The notes under the pieces are model-generated. The model did no database searches, was not told the DNA's origin, and saw nothing but the letters and a program-made list of their open reading frames with translations. Below are positions 56,334-64,000 of a stretch of DNA of 64,000 nt, piece by piece (position 1 is the first letter of the stretch; each line of letters opens with the position of its first letter). The position numbers and the translations under genes were made by a program. Origin of the DNA: CALZJC01 sp963781065 (GTDB taxonomy: Bacteria; Acidobacteriota; Thermoanaerobaculia; Multivoradales; JAHEKO01); contig CAWAET010000015.1 in the NCBI GenBank assembly GCA_963781065.1, forward strand, positions 1-64,000. The letters are read 5' to 3'.

Positions 56334-58444
56334 GGCCTTGCCGCGCCGTGTCGGTCGCCAGGCCGCTGCTTGGCCTGGTGCTCTGCCTGCTCCCTCCCGG
56401 CAGTCGCGTTGAGGGCGCGACCGTGGAAGCCGGCCGTGATCTGCAGCCGGTTCTCGCCGGTCGGCTCGCCGCGGCGGCGCTCCCGGCGCTACCGGCGGGG
56501 GTGCTCGCCGGGCTCGACGGGGCGGTGGCGGCGCAGCTCGAAGCGAAGCGGGCCGAGGCGGAGAGGGCCACGACCGCCGGCCATCCTGCCGAGGCCCGGG
56601 CGCGCCTCGCCGGCGAGCTCGGCGGCCTGTACCTGCTGTACGGCCTCTACGAGCCCGCTCAGCAAGCCCTGGCCCAGGCCGAGCGGCTGGCGCCGGGGGA
56701 GTTTCGCTGGTCCTATCTGCTCGGCTTCGCGCACCAGACGGCCGGTGGCCTCGACGACGCCGTCGCGGCCTACGCGCGCGCGTTGGAGCTGTCGCCCGAC
56801 CACCTCGCCTCGCTGCTGCGGCTCGGGGAGTTGCGTCTGCTGGTGGGCGAGCCCGGACCGGCGGCGGACCTGTTCCGCCGGGCGCTGGCGGTGAGCGGCG
56901 ACTGTGGCGCCTGCCGGTTCGGCCTCGGCCGCGCCGCCGCCGCCGCCGACGACGACGAGGAGGCGGTGCGCCAGCTGGAGATGGCGCTGGAGCTGCAGCC
57001 GGAAGCGAAAGCCATCCATCATGCCCTGGCCCAGGCCTATCGCCGGCTGGGGCGCCTCGAGCCGGCGCGTCGGGAGTACGAGGCCGCGCAGCTGGCCGAA
57101 GCGGGCGAGGTCATGGTCCCCGACCCGATCTTCGCCTGGGTGCGCAGCCTGGCGACGGGCTCGGCCGTCCACGTGCAGCGCGGCCAGCGCGCTCTGAGTG
57201 CCGGCGATCTGGGCGCGGCGGAACGCCAGTTCCGCCAGGCGGTGGAGCTGAACCCGGAGTCGGCGCGGGCGCGGCGGGCGCTCGGCCTGGCGCTGCGCCG
57301 TCTCCGGCGCCTCGACGAGGCCGTCGAGCAGTACCGCGAGGCGGTCCGTCTGGCGCCGGCCTCGGGCGTCGGGCGCAAAGACCTGGCGTTGGCCTTTGCC
57401 GACGCCGAGCGGTTCGAGGAGGCCGAACGCCAGTTTCGCGTGGCTCTCGAGCTCGAGCCGGAGTTCGCCGAGGCCGAGCATGGCCTGGGCATCGTGCTGG
57501 GCCGGCTGGGCCGCGCGGACGAGGCGCTGGCTCACCTCGGACGGGCGCTCGCGCTGCAGCCGACCAACCAGCCGGCCCGGTTCGAGAAGGCGCTGATCGA
57601 GCTCAGGCTCGGCCGCCTCGAGGACGCCCGGGCCGGCTTGGCAGAGATCTTGGAGCGGGATGCCGACCATCATCCGGCGCGGCTCAACCTGGCCCTCGTG
57701 CACGAGATGTCCAACCGTCCGGCGGCGGCCGAGACCCAGCTGCGCGAGCTGCTGCGGCGCCGGCCGCGGCCACGGCTGGCAGCCTCCGCTCGGCTTGCCC
57801 TGGGACGCCTCGCCGAGCGCGGCGGCGATCTGGAGGGGGCCCGACGGGAGTACCAGGAGGCTCTGACGCTGAGCGCCGACCTGCTCCCGGCGCGGCTGCG
57901 TCTGGCGAGCGTCGCGGCAGCGAGCGGCGATCTCAGCGCCGCGGCGGCCGGCTATCAGCGCGCGCTCGCCGCGGCGCCGGGGCACCGCGACGCGCGGCTG
58001 GCGGCGGCGAGCGCGCTGCTAATGGCCGGCCGCGAGCGGGAGGCCGCCGGTCTGCTCGACGAGGGGCTCGAGCGCAACGGCTCCGAACCGCTGCTGCTGG
58101 GCACCCGGGCGCTGATCGCCGCTACCGCCGCCGATGCGGCGGTGCGCGACGCCCGCCTGGCGCTGGATCTGTCCGGCCGGGCGCAGGCGGCGCTGCCGTC
58201 GCTGCTCAACGCGCAGGTCGTGGCGCTGGCGCTGTTCGAGAGCGGCAGGCGGCAGCAGGCGATCGCGGCGATGGACAGGACGGTTGCCGAGCTGGCGGCG
58301 ACCGCACCCGAGCCCCTGGCCCGGGCGGCGCGGCTACGGCTCGAAAGCTTGCGGGCCGGTCGCCCGATCCGGGCCCCCTGGCTCGAAGATCCGAATCTGG
58401 TGTTCCCGGCCGCGCTGCCGCTGGGCCAGGCCAACGGCGAGTGA
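56330..58444 (+). CDS. Exported tetratricopeptide-repeat protein
   Basis: A 704-residue protein with a signal peptide (VARPLLGLVLCLLPPGSRVEG) and roughly a dozen TPR units, e.g. GEFRWSYLLGFAHQTAGGLD, SARARRALGLALRRLRRLDEAVEQY and AEAEHGLGIVLGRLGRADEAL. It should be a periplasmic scaffold. The start ATG at 56330 overlaps the CRTAC1 stop (ATGA); a longer open frame upstream is not used. CRTAC1-TPR pairs are typical for this phylum and may secrete or assemble glycan- or protein-binding complexes. Confidence 0.88.
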   Translation: MRPCRAVSVARPLLGLVLCLLPPGSRVEGATVEAGRDLQPVLAGRLAAAALPALPAGVLAGLDGAVAAQLEAKRAEAERATTAGHPAEARARLAGELGGLYLLYGLYEPAQQALAQAERLAPGEFRWSYLLGFAHQTAGGLDDAVAAYARALELSPDHLASLLRLGELRLLVGEPGPAADLFRRALAVSGDCGACRFGLGRAAAAADDDEEAVRQLEMALELQPEAKAIHHALAQAYRRLGRLEPARREYEAAQLAEAGEVMVPDPIFAWVRSLATGSAVHVQRGQRALSAGDLGAAERQFRQAVELNPESARARRALGLALRRLRRLDEAVEQYREAVRLAPASGVGRKDLALAFADAERFEEAERQFRVALELEPEFAEAEHGLGIVLGRLGRADEALAHLGRALALQPTNQPARFEKALIELRLGRLEDARAGLAEILERDADHHPARLNLALVHEMSNRPAAAETQLRELLRRRPRPRLAASARLALGRLAERGGDLEGARREYQEALTLSADLLPARLRLASVAAASGDLSAAAAGYQRALAAAPGHRDARLAAASALLMAGREREAAGLLDEGLERNGSEPLLLGTRALIAATAADAAVRDARLALDLSGRAQAALPSLLNAQVVALALFESGRRQQAIAAMDRTVAELAATAPEPLARAARLRLESLRAGRPIRAPWLEDPNLVFPAALPLGQANGE

Positions 58445-58491
58445 GGATTGGGGAGCCTGCGGTCGCGTGGCCGTGGATCGGGTCGCCGGGG

Positions 58492-58497
58492 TATAAT
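58492..58497 (+). promoter_or_regulatory. TATAAT -10 element of the carboxypeptidase-regulatory/TPR gene
   Basis: TATAAT in CGGGGTATAATCCGGCC, about 103 nt upstream of the ATG at 58601, placed 47 bp after the TPR stop. It shares TATAATCC with the element at 36606. No -35 seen. Confidence 0.45.
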
Positions 58498-58600
58498 CCG
58501 GCCGTCATTGAAGCGGCCCCCGAGGCGGCCAGCGCCAGGCGCAGGGCCGGCCCAGGGCACTCCCGCGACGGATCGGGACAACAACCTAGAGGGCGGAATC

Positions 58601-59860
58601 ATGCGTAGCGGAATCCGAGTTCCTTGCTTGTGGGCGCTGGCCGCCGGTCTGCTGTGGGCCGGGGCGGCCTGGGCGCAGGGCGGTGGGCGGGTGCGCGGCC
58701 GGGTGGTCGACGAGGCGGGCCAGCCGCTGGCCGACGTCGCGGTGACCATCTCTTCCGAGTTCACCAGCTTCCGCGAGACCACCACGACCAACGCCAAGGG
58801 CAGCTTCGTGGCGGCCTTCGTCGATGCCACCGAGCCCTACGTCTTTCGCTTCGAGAAGGAGGGGTACGTCAACACCGAGGCGGTATTCAAGCCCAAGGTG
58901 CGCGGCAACGTGCGGCAGGAGTTCGTCGTGCCGTCGCTGGCTTCGCAGGGGGTCGTCACCGGCGGCGCGACCGAGCCGGTTGCCGATGGCTCGGTAGGAG
59001 CCTTCAACGAGGGCGTCGTGGCGGCCAAGGGCGGGGACTACGAGCTGGCCGAGACCAAGTTCCAGCAAGCCCGCAAGAAGGCACCGAAACGGCCCGAGCC
59101 CTACGTCGGCCTGGCAAGCGTCTACCTGGACCAGAAGCGTTTCGACGAGGCCGCGGCGATGGTCGACCAGGCACTCGAGCTCGAGCCCGGCAACGTCAGC
59201 GCCCTGCTGGTGCTCTATGACGTGCGGCAAGCGGCCGGGGACGACGCCGGTGTCGCGGCGGCCCTGGAACGTCTGCGCGCGGCCGGCGGCGGCAAGGAGG
59301 CGGCGGTGCGGGCCTTCAACGCCGGCGTCAAGGCGGCGCGCGCGGGCAATGTCGAGGCGGGTCTCGATCTCTTTCGTGAGGCCTTGGAGCTTGATCCGGG
59401 GCTGGCCGCGGCCCATGGCGCCACCGCCACGATCCACCTGGGCAGGGGAGAGCCGGAGCTGGCGCTGGCTGCGGCCGATGCGGCTCTGACTGCCGATCCC
59501 TCCTACACGCACGTGCTGCAGGTCAAGTACGACGCCCAGCGGGCGCTTGGCGACGAGGCCGGCGCCGCCGAGACGCTGCAGGCCATGAGCACCACCGATC
59601 CGGCCGGCACCGCCAAGGCCCTGTACGAGAAGGGCAAACAGCTCTTCGATGGCGGTCACGTTCGCGAGGCGACGGCGGCCCTCGAGCAGGCGATTGTGGT
59701 CCAGCCGGACCACGCCCGGGCGCACTATGTTCTCGGTCTGTGCTACTTCAACGCGAATGACACCGCCAAGGCGAAAGAGCACCTGGGACGGTTTCTGGAA
59801 TTGGCGCCCGACGATCCGGAGACGGCGAACGCCAAGGCGATGCTGGAGTACGCGGGCTAG
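58601..59860 (+). CDS. Secreted protein: carboxypeptidase-regulatory-like domain plus TPRs
   Basis: The 419-residue protein has a signal peptide (LWALAAGLLWAGAAWAQ), a carboxypeptidase-regulatory-like beta-sandwich (RVRGRVVDEAGQPLADVAVTI... YVFRFEKEGYVNTEAVF) and five or six TPRs (YVGLASVYLDQKRFDEAAAM, AHYVLGLCYFNANDTAKAKE). It is probably an outer-envelope or periplasmic protein that helps assemble or serves the TonB receptor 277 bp downstream; that link is only by position. The ATG at 58601 has GAGGGCGG 4 nt upstream. A TATAAT is found in the untranslated leader region. Confidence 0.85.
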   Translation: MRSGIRVPCLWALAAGLLWAGAAWAQGGGRVRGRVVDEAGQPLADVAVTISSEFTSFRETTTTNAKGSFVAAFVDATEPYVFRFEKEGYVNTEAVFKPKVRGNVRQEFVVPSLASQGVVTGGATEPVADGSVGAFNEGVVAAKGGDYELAETKFQQARKKAPKRPEPYVGLASVYLDQKRFDEAAAMVDQALELEPGNVSALLVLYDVRQAAGDDAGVAAALERLRAAGGGKEAAVRAFNAGVKAARAGNVEAGLDLFREALELDPGLAAAHGATATIHLGRGEPELALAAADAALTADPSYTHVLQVKYDAQRALGDEAGAAETLQAMSTTDPAGTAKALYEKGKQLFDGGHVREATAALEQAIVVQPDHARAHYVLGLCYFNANDTAKAKEHLGRFLELAPDDPETANAKAMLEYAG

Positions 59861-59878
59861 GTGCCGATTCATCGAATC

Positions 59879-59914
59879 GCACCAGTCCAAGCAATTGGAT
59901 TCAAGTTTTGGTGC
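59879..59914. other. Nested inverted repeat in AT-rich intergenic DNA
   Basis: GCACCA (59879-59884) and TGGTGC (59909-59914) enclose TCCAA (59886-59890) and TTGGA (59895-59899). The two stems can form one bulged hairpin just after the TPR gene. There is no T-run, so a simple terminator is doubtful; a processing site, an operator or an upstream activator site for the sigma-54 promoter are alternatives. Confidence 0.35.
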
Positions 59915-59994
59915 GGGCCTCCCAAGCCGGGTTTGTTGAAGCTCTAACTCATTGCACAAAAAGGACTTATTTTCCAGGCGACAGGCCGGGTTCT

Positions 59995-60010
59995 TGGCAT
60001 GGAGCTTGCG
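59995..60010 (+). promoter_or_regulatory. Probable sigma-54 (-24/-12) promoter
   Basis: TGGCATG-GAGC-TTGCG matches the sigma-54 consensus TGGCACG-N4-TTGCW with the invariant GG and GC at correct 10-bp spacing, in otherwise AT-rich DNA 128 bp before the TonB receptor start. Transcription would begin near 60021. Confidence 0.6.
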
Positions 60011-60137
60011 GCTCCCGAAGGGCGAAGGTAAAACGAGACGTCGTTGAGGCAATCATCACTGAACTCCACAACGCGATGCAGATCGCGGGCAGGCGCGAGC
60101 GGCCCGTGGAACCCATCAACCGAAGAGGAGACGCAGA

Positions 60138-63095
60138 ATGAACAAAGTCTTGTTTAGAGGCGCGGTGGCAGTCGCCGTAGTTTTGCTTGTGGCTTCCACC
60201 GCAGTCGCCCAGACGACCGGCCGGCTCGAGGGCCGCGCGGTCAGCGAGGACGGCTCGGCGCTTCCCGGCGCTACCCTGACACTCACCAGCCCCGCCCTGC
60301 AGGGCGCCCGTGTCGAGGTCAGCGGCGCCAACGGCGCCTTCCGCTTCCTCGGCCTGCCGGTCGGCGTCTACAAGCTGGCCGCGGTGCTCGACGGGTTCTC
60401 CACCGTCGAGACCGAGGGCCTCAACGTCCGACTCGACAGGACGGTCAACGTCGAGGTGGAGATGAGCTCGGCGATCACCGAGACCATCACCGTCATGAGC
60501 GACAGCGCCGCCCTGATCGACCCTCTGTCCACCACTAGCGGCGCCAGCTTCAGCGCCGATCTGGTACAGAACCTGCCGACTTCGCGAACCGTCATGAACC
60601 TGGCGTTCGCGGCCCCCGGCGTAGTTGACGGCGGCATCGACGGCAACCCGTCCATCGGCGGCGCCTCGGTGGCCGAGAACCGCTATGTGGTCGACGGCCT
60701 CGACACTACCGACCCGGCCTTCGGCACCGTGGGCACCACCTTCCCGGTGGAGTTCGTCAAGGAGGCCGAGATCAAGACCGGCGGCTACGAGGCCGAGTAC
60801 GGCGGCGCCCTGGGTGGCGTGCTGAACGTGGTCACCAAGTCGGGCGGCAACTTCACCTCGTTCGACGCGTTCGCCTACTACACCGACGACGGCCTGCAGT
60901 CCGACACCCCGCCGACCCAGACCATCGGGCAGGAGTTCGGCTCCGAGGAGCAGGACTTTGGCGTGGCGATCGGCGGCAAGGTCATCGAAGACAAGCTGTG
61001 GTACTTCGTGGCCGCCAATTCCAGCAATACGGCGGACCTCATCTCGACCCGCGGTGAGCTGCGCACCAAGGACAGCGATCGCGACACCCTTTTCTGGGCC
61101 GCCAAGCTCACCTGGCAGCCGGACCAGAACAACCAGGTGACCTTCTCGGGCTTCGGTGATCCCACCGACAACCGGGACGTGGTCCGCAACACCTACGGCC
61201 TGCTGGGTACCAACGACGATTTCGGCGCCGACAACTTCGGCGTCACCTACAACGGCACGATCGGCGCCAACATGTTCGCGGAGGTGGCCGTCGGCCAGTA
61301 CAGCGAGGACGTCACCTCGAAGCCGTTCGCGGACGTGCCGCGCTACGATCAGCGCAGCTTCGCCGGCACGCCGGCCTCCAACCCGGGTCTCGCCGTACTG
61401 CAGACGCAGCCCTGCGGTCCCATGGACCCCGGTGGGTCGATTTTCGACTCGACCTTCAGCTGGACCCCGACCTGCCTGGGCGCCACCTTCGCCCAGGACA
61501 ACAACAGCCGGGGCCGCGAAGAGTACCGGGGCAACCTCACCTTTTTCGGCACGACGGGCGCGGTCGATCACGAGATCAAGATCGGCGGCATGATCCGCGA
61601 GGTCGACTACACCGACGACGCGCGCTATCCCGGGCCCGTCGACTTCGCCAGCGGTGGCGGCATCGACGAGACCGGCTTCGTCTACGATCCCACCGGCCTG
61701 CGGGGCCAGCGCTGGCTGCTCTTCAACGGCTTCGGCCTGCTGCTCGAGTACCAGCAGCAGTCCTCCGGCACCACCGACGAGCAGGCGATCTACCTGCAGG
61801 ACTCGCTGCGCATCGGCGACTACTTCACGCTCAACCTGGGCGTGCGCTCCGACGCCTTCGAGTCCAAGGGCGGCGGCATCGATCCGGTGACCGGTCAGTT
61901 CGTCAGCATCAGCGACCAGTTCCCGGATCGGAAGATCAAGTTCGACTTCGGCGACATGGTGGCACCGCGCATCGGCTTCACCGCCGACGTGACCCGCAAC
62001 GGCCGGTCCAAGCTGTACGGCCACTTCGGGCAGTTCTACGAGTCGGTGCCGCTGGACATCAACGCCCGCTCGTTCGGCGTCGAGATCTTCAACTTCTTCT
62101 ACTTCTACTACCCGAGCGACGGCTCGATCCCCACGGGTGAGAACCCGGGCACCTGGTTCTACAGCTATCCGCTGGGCACCGGTGTCGGCGTCAGCTCGGA
62201 CCTCGAGGCGATGTACACCGAGGAGTTCCAGGTCGGCTTCGAGTACGGCCTCACGGACGACATCGCCATCGGCGTGACCTACACCGACCGTTCGATCAAC
62301 AACGTCATCGAGGACATCTCGGTCGACGGCGGTACCACCTACTTCATCACCAACCCGGGCGGCACCGTCACGGTCAACCCGGTCACCGGCGAGACCCTGG
62401 ACGAGCCGGCGATCTTCCCCGTGCCGAGCCGCAACTACGAGGCATTCGGCCTGAACCTCAACAAGCGCTTCAGCAACAACTGGCAGCTCTACGCCAGCTA
62501 CGTGAACACCGAGAACTACGGCAACTACGGCGGCCTGTTCCGTCAGGACAACGGCCAGCTGGATCCGAACATCACGTCGTTGTACGACCTGCCGTCGCTG
62601 CTGGTCGGCGCCGAGGGCCTGCTGCCCAACGACCGCCAGCACCAGTTCAAGGTCTACGGCTCGTACGTCACGGACTTCGACCTGTTGATCGGCTGGTACG
62701 GCCAGTTCCTCAGCGGCACGCCGATCAGCAAGCTGGGCGCCCACCCGATCTACGGCACCAGCGAGCGGTTCGTCATCCCGCGCGGCAGCTTCGGCCGCAC
62801 GCCGGACGTCTACAACCTCGACCTGCGGTTCGAGTACCCGATCAAGCTGGGCGGTGGCGGCACCGAGATCAAGCTGATCGCGGACATCTTCAACATCACC
62901 GACCAGCAGGAGCCCACGGAGGTCGATCAGGACTGGACCTTCGAGCGGCTCGCCGCCACCACGGATCCCAACGAGTGCGGCGGCCCCGGCACCGGTCCGG
63001 GCACCGCCTGCCCGAACGGCAACCCCGACTTCGGCGGCGCGATCAGCTACCAGCGGCCGCAGACCATCCGCTTCGGCATCAAGATCACCCGCTAG
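60138..63095 (+). CDS. Large TonB-dependent receptor with carboxypeptidase-regulatory N-domain
   Basis: The 985-residue outer-membrane protein has a signal peptide (AVAVAVVLLVASTAVAQ), a carboxypeptidase-regulatory-like domain (GRLEGRAVSEDGSALPGATL), a plug (NLPTSRTVMNLAFAAPGVVD, RYVVDGLDTTDPAFGTVGTT, GGYEAEYGGALGGVLNVVTK) and a large barrel ending FGIKITR. This is the Oar/SusC-like type abundant in Acidobacteriota, which exports or imports large substrates such as peptides, polysaccharides or proteases. An AGAGGAGACGC ribosome-binding site precedes the ATG at 60138. It has its own probable sigma-54 promoter and a strong terminator, so it is a single-gene unit that is probably well expressed; codon use is strongly C/G-ending. 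Confidence 0.92.
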   Translation: MNKVLFRGAVAVAVVLLVASTAVAQTTGRLEGRAVSEDGSALPGATLTLTSPALQGARVEVSGANGAFRFLGLPVGVYKLAAVLDGFSTVETEGLNVRLDRTVNVEVEMSSAITETITVMSDSAALIDPLSTTSGASFSADLVQNLPTSRTVMNLAFAAPGVVDGGIDGNPSIGGASVAENRYVVDGLDTTDPAFGTVGTTFPVEFVKEAEIKTGGYEAEYGGALGGVLNVVTKSGGNFTSFDAFAYYTDDGLQSDTPPTQTIGQEFGSEEQDFGVAIGGKVIEDKLWYFVAANSSNTADLISTRGELRTKDSDRDTLFWAAKLTWQPDQNNQVTFSGFGDPTDNRDVVRNTYGLLGTNDDFGADNFGVTYNGTIGANMFAEVAVGQYSEDVTSKPFADVPRYDQRSFAGTPASNPGLAVLQTQPCGPMDPGGSIFDSTFSWTPTCLGATFAQDNNSRGREEYRGNLTFFGTTGAVDHEIKIGGMIREVDYTDDARYPGPVDFASGGGIDETGFVYDPTGLRGQRWLLFNGFGLLLEYQQQSSGTTDEQAIYLQDSLRIGDYFTLNLGVRSDAFESKGGGIDPVTGQFVSISDQFPDRKIKFDFGDMVAPRIGFTADVTRNGRSKLYGHFGQFYESVPLDINARSFGVEIFNFFYFYYPSDGSIPTGENPGTWFYSYPLGTGVGVSSDLEAMYTEEFQVGFEYGLTDDIAIGVTYTDRSINNVIEDISVDGGTTYFITNPGGTVTVNPVTGETLDEPAIFPVPSRNYEAFGLNLNKRFSNNWQLYASYVNTENYGNYGGLFRQDNGQLDPNITSLYDLPSLLVGAEGLLPNDRQHQFKVYGSYVTDFDLLIGWYGQFLSGTPISKLGAHPIYGTSERFVIPRGSFGRTPDVYNLDLRFEYPIKLGGGGTEIKLIADIFNITDQQEPTEVDQDWTFERLAATTDPNECGGPGTGPGTACPNGNPDFGGAISYQRPQTIRFGIKITR

Positions 63096-63119
63096 ACGGG
63101 CGATCCGTCGCAGCCATCC

Positions 63120-63148
63120 GGGAGGGGCTTCGGCCCCTCCCTTTTTTT
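63120..63148 (+). terminator. Intrinsic terminator after the TonB receptor
   Basis: GGGAGGGG (63120-63127) pairs perfectly with CCCCTCCC (63134-63141) around a CTTCGG loop, the extra-stable C(UUCG)G tetraloop, followed by seven T. The stop codon lies 25 bp upstream. Confidence 0.92.
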
Positions 63149-63227
63149 CTCCGCAGGTCGCCGGTAGCCGCCCAAACCTGCCTATCGGGGGCGGTTCCAG
63201 GTTCGTGACCTTTGCTAGAGTGCCCTC

Positions 63228-64000
63228 ATGGCGCTGCTGACCTCGCGGGCAGGACGGCTTGGGCTGGCCGCGGCAGCTGTGGCCGTGGCTCTCTTCGCCG
63301 GCCTCGGGGTCTACAAGGTGCGCCCGGGGGAGGTGGCCCTGAGGCGCGGCTCCGGCGGCACCCTCGCCGGGGTAGCCGGCGAGGGCTGGCGCTGGCGGCC
63401 GCCTCTACTGAGCCGGATCCAGAGGGTGCCCCGGGCGCCGATCCCGATCACCCGCCAGCTGAGCCTGCCGGCCGCGGAAGGCAGCCCGGGGCTCGAGGTG
63501 GTGATCTCGGGCCGCTTCGGCCTCGCGGCGGGCGGCGAACGGGCCTGGGTGTCGGCCGTTGGCCGGGAGCCGTTCGTGGACGCCCTGGCGGCCGGGCTCG
63601 AGGCGGGGCTCGACCGACGGCTGGGCGCGGTCGGGGCGAGCGAGCCCTTCAGCCCGGCCTTCGCCGAGCGGCTCGCGAGCCTGGCGCTGGAGACCCTGCG
63701 CGAGATGGGCGTCGCCGCCGAGAGCGTCGAGGTCACGGTGCCGCCGGACCAGAACGCGGGCGCCGTGGCCCGGGTCCATGAGCGGCTCGCGGCTCTGGCG
63801 GCCGGGGGAGGCGGGCGCAAGGTCCTTGTCGTCGGCTGGGACGGCGCCGACTGGCTGATGATCCGGCCGCTGCTGGCCGCCGGCAAGCTGCCGAACCTGA
63901 AGCGGCTCATCGATGCCGGGGTCTCGGGCGAGCTACGCACCGAGATGCCGATGCTGTCGCCCCTGCTGTGGACCACCATCGCCACCGGCAAACCCGTGCT
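63228..64000 (+). CDS. SPFH-like/alkaline-phosphatase-superfamily fusion protein (3' end outside window)
   Basis: An ATG at 63228 opens a frame that runs to the window edge without a stop. The first 170 residues (LGLAAAAVAVALFAGLGVYK, then VRPGEVALRRGSGGTLAGV, GEGWRWRPPLLSRIQRVPR) resemble an anchored SPFH/band-7 domain. From about residue 200 (RKVLVVGWDGADWLMIRPLL) begins a type I phosphodiesterase/alkaline-phosphatase-superfamily domain: the metal-binding Asp is in VGWDGADW and the nucleophile Thr in LSPLLWTTIATGK. A TAGAGT only 6 nt before the ATG (63216-63221) may be a -10, which would make a leaderless mRNA. Function is unknown; related proteins are annotated as alkaline phosphatase family protein, often followed by TPR proteins. 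Confidence 0.82.
   Translation, partial: MALLTSRAGRLGLAAAAVAVALFAGLGVYKVRPGEVALRRGSGGTLAGVAGEGWRWRPPLLSRIQRVPRAPIPITRQLSLPAAEGSPGLEVVISGRFGLAAGGERAWVSAVGREPFVDALAAGLEAGLDRRLGAVGASEPFSPAFAERLASLALETLREMGVAAESVEVTVPPDQNAGAVARVHERLAALAAGGGGRKVLVVGWDGADWLMIRPLLAAGKLPNLKRLIDAGVSGELRTEMPMLSPLLWTTIATGKPV

Noticed and set aside
59967..62744. A 925-codon open frame antisense to the large TonB receptor
   Set aside because: It is the shadow of a highly GC3-biased gene: its protein is low-complexity with no recognisable domain, while the plus strand has signal peptide, plug and barrel motifs.

Overview
The window is high-GC (about 70 %) bacterial chromosome, gene-dense on both strands, with no rRNA, tRNA, CRISPR array, insertion sequence or prophage that I could recognise. 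The mix of families points to Acidobacteriota, possibly a Thermoanaerobaculia-like lineage: a VWFA-related protein of the acidobacterial type, a CRTAC1/ASPIC-UnbV propeller beside a TPR protein, VPS10/BNR-type sialidase-like propellers, a very large TonB receptor with a carboxypeptidase-regulatory plug extension, a fused E1 alpha/beta dehydrogenase and a full Bat/MoxR cluster. LpxC, TonB receptors and BatD imply a Gram-negative envelope. This placement is inference; no marker RNA is present.

Layout. 0.1-6.3 kb: a kinase-like membrane protein, a miniature TonB C-terminal relic and a secreted VPS10-type propeller. 6.3-14.8 kb: PPK2, a HAD phosphatase, then on the minus strand a symporter, a Phe-leader attenuator, pheA and aroF, and further right a fatty-acid desaturase and the primary sigma factor. 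15.1-16.9 kb: a lower-GC DUF2235 lipase-like gene. 17-18.5 kb: a translationally coupled ACP-KAS pair. 18.5-19.7 kb: a vapBC toxin-antitoxin pair among fragments of other PIN toxins. 19.7-23 kb: a GH20 hexosaminidase and a ThiS/MoaD-propeller fusion. 23.5-30.5 kb: a response-regulator/LpxC fusion, a YbdK-type ligase, an E1 alpha-beta fusion, SufT and a diguanylate cyclase. 30.6-39.8 kb: a VWA protein, a TonB receptor, an alcohol dehydrogenase, a pseudopilin, NDH-2 and a hydrolase. 39.8-43.4 kb: a c-di-GMP group (FHA-EAL, MscS, GGDEF). 43.4-54.4 kb: a nine-gene minus-strand Bat/MoxR operon headed by a TlpA-like thioredoxin/BatD fusion. 54.6-64 kb: CRTAC1, two TPR proteins, a probable sigma-54 promoter, a 985-residue TonB receptor with a strong terminator, and the 5' part of an SPFH-like/alkaline-phosphatase-superfamily fusion.

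A striking feature is that about ten otherwise well-conserved genes are interrupted by single-base frame changes, mostly one extra or missing G/C in short G/C runs or CGCG contexts, and one gene by an in-frame amber codon. The genes read cleanly once one base is changed, so I treat most of these as consensus errors (or very young lesions). Coordinates are given for the whole reconstructed gene.

The most interesting biology: an LpxC carrying an N-terminal phospho-receiver domain, which suggests direct two-component control of lipid A synthesis; a complete Phe-codon leader attenuator before pheA-aroF; the redox/chaperone additions to the Bat operon; and several unusual domain fusions.
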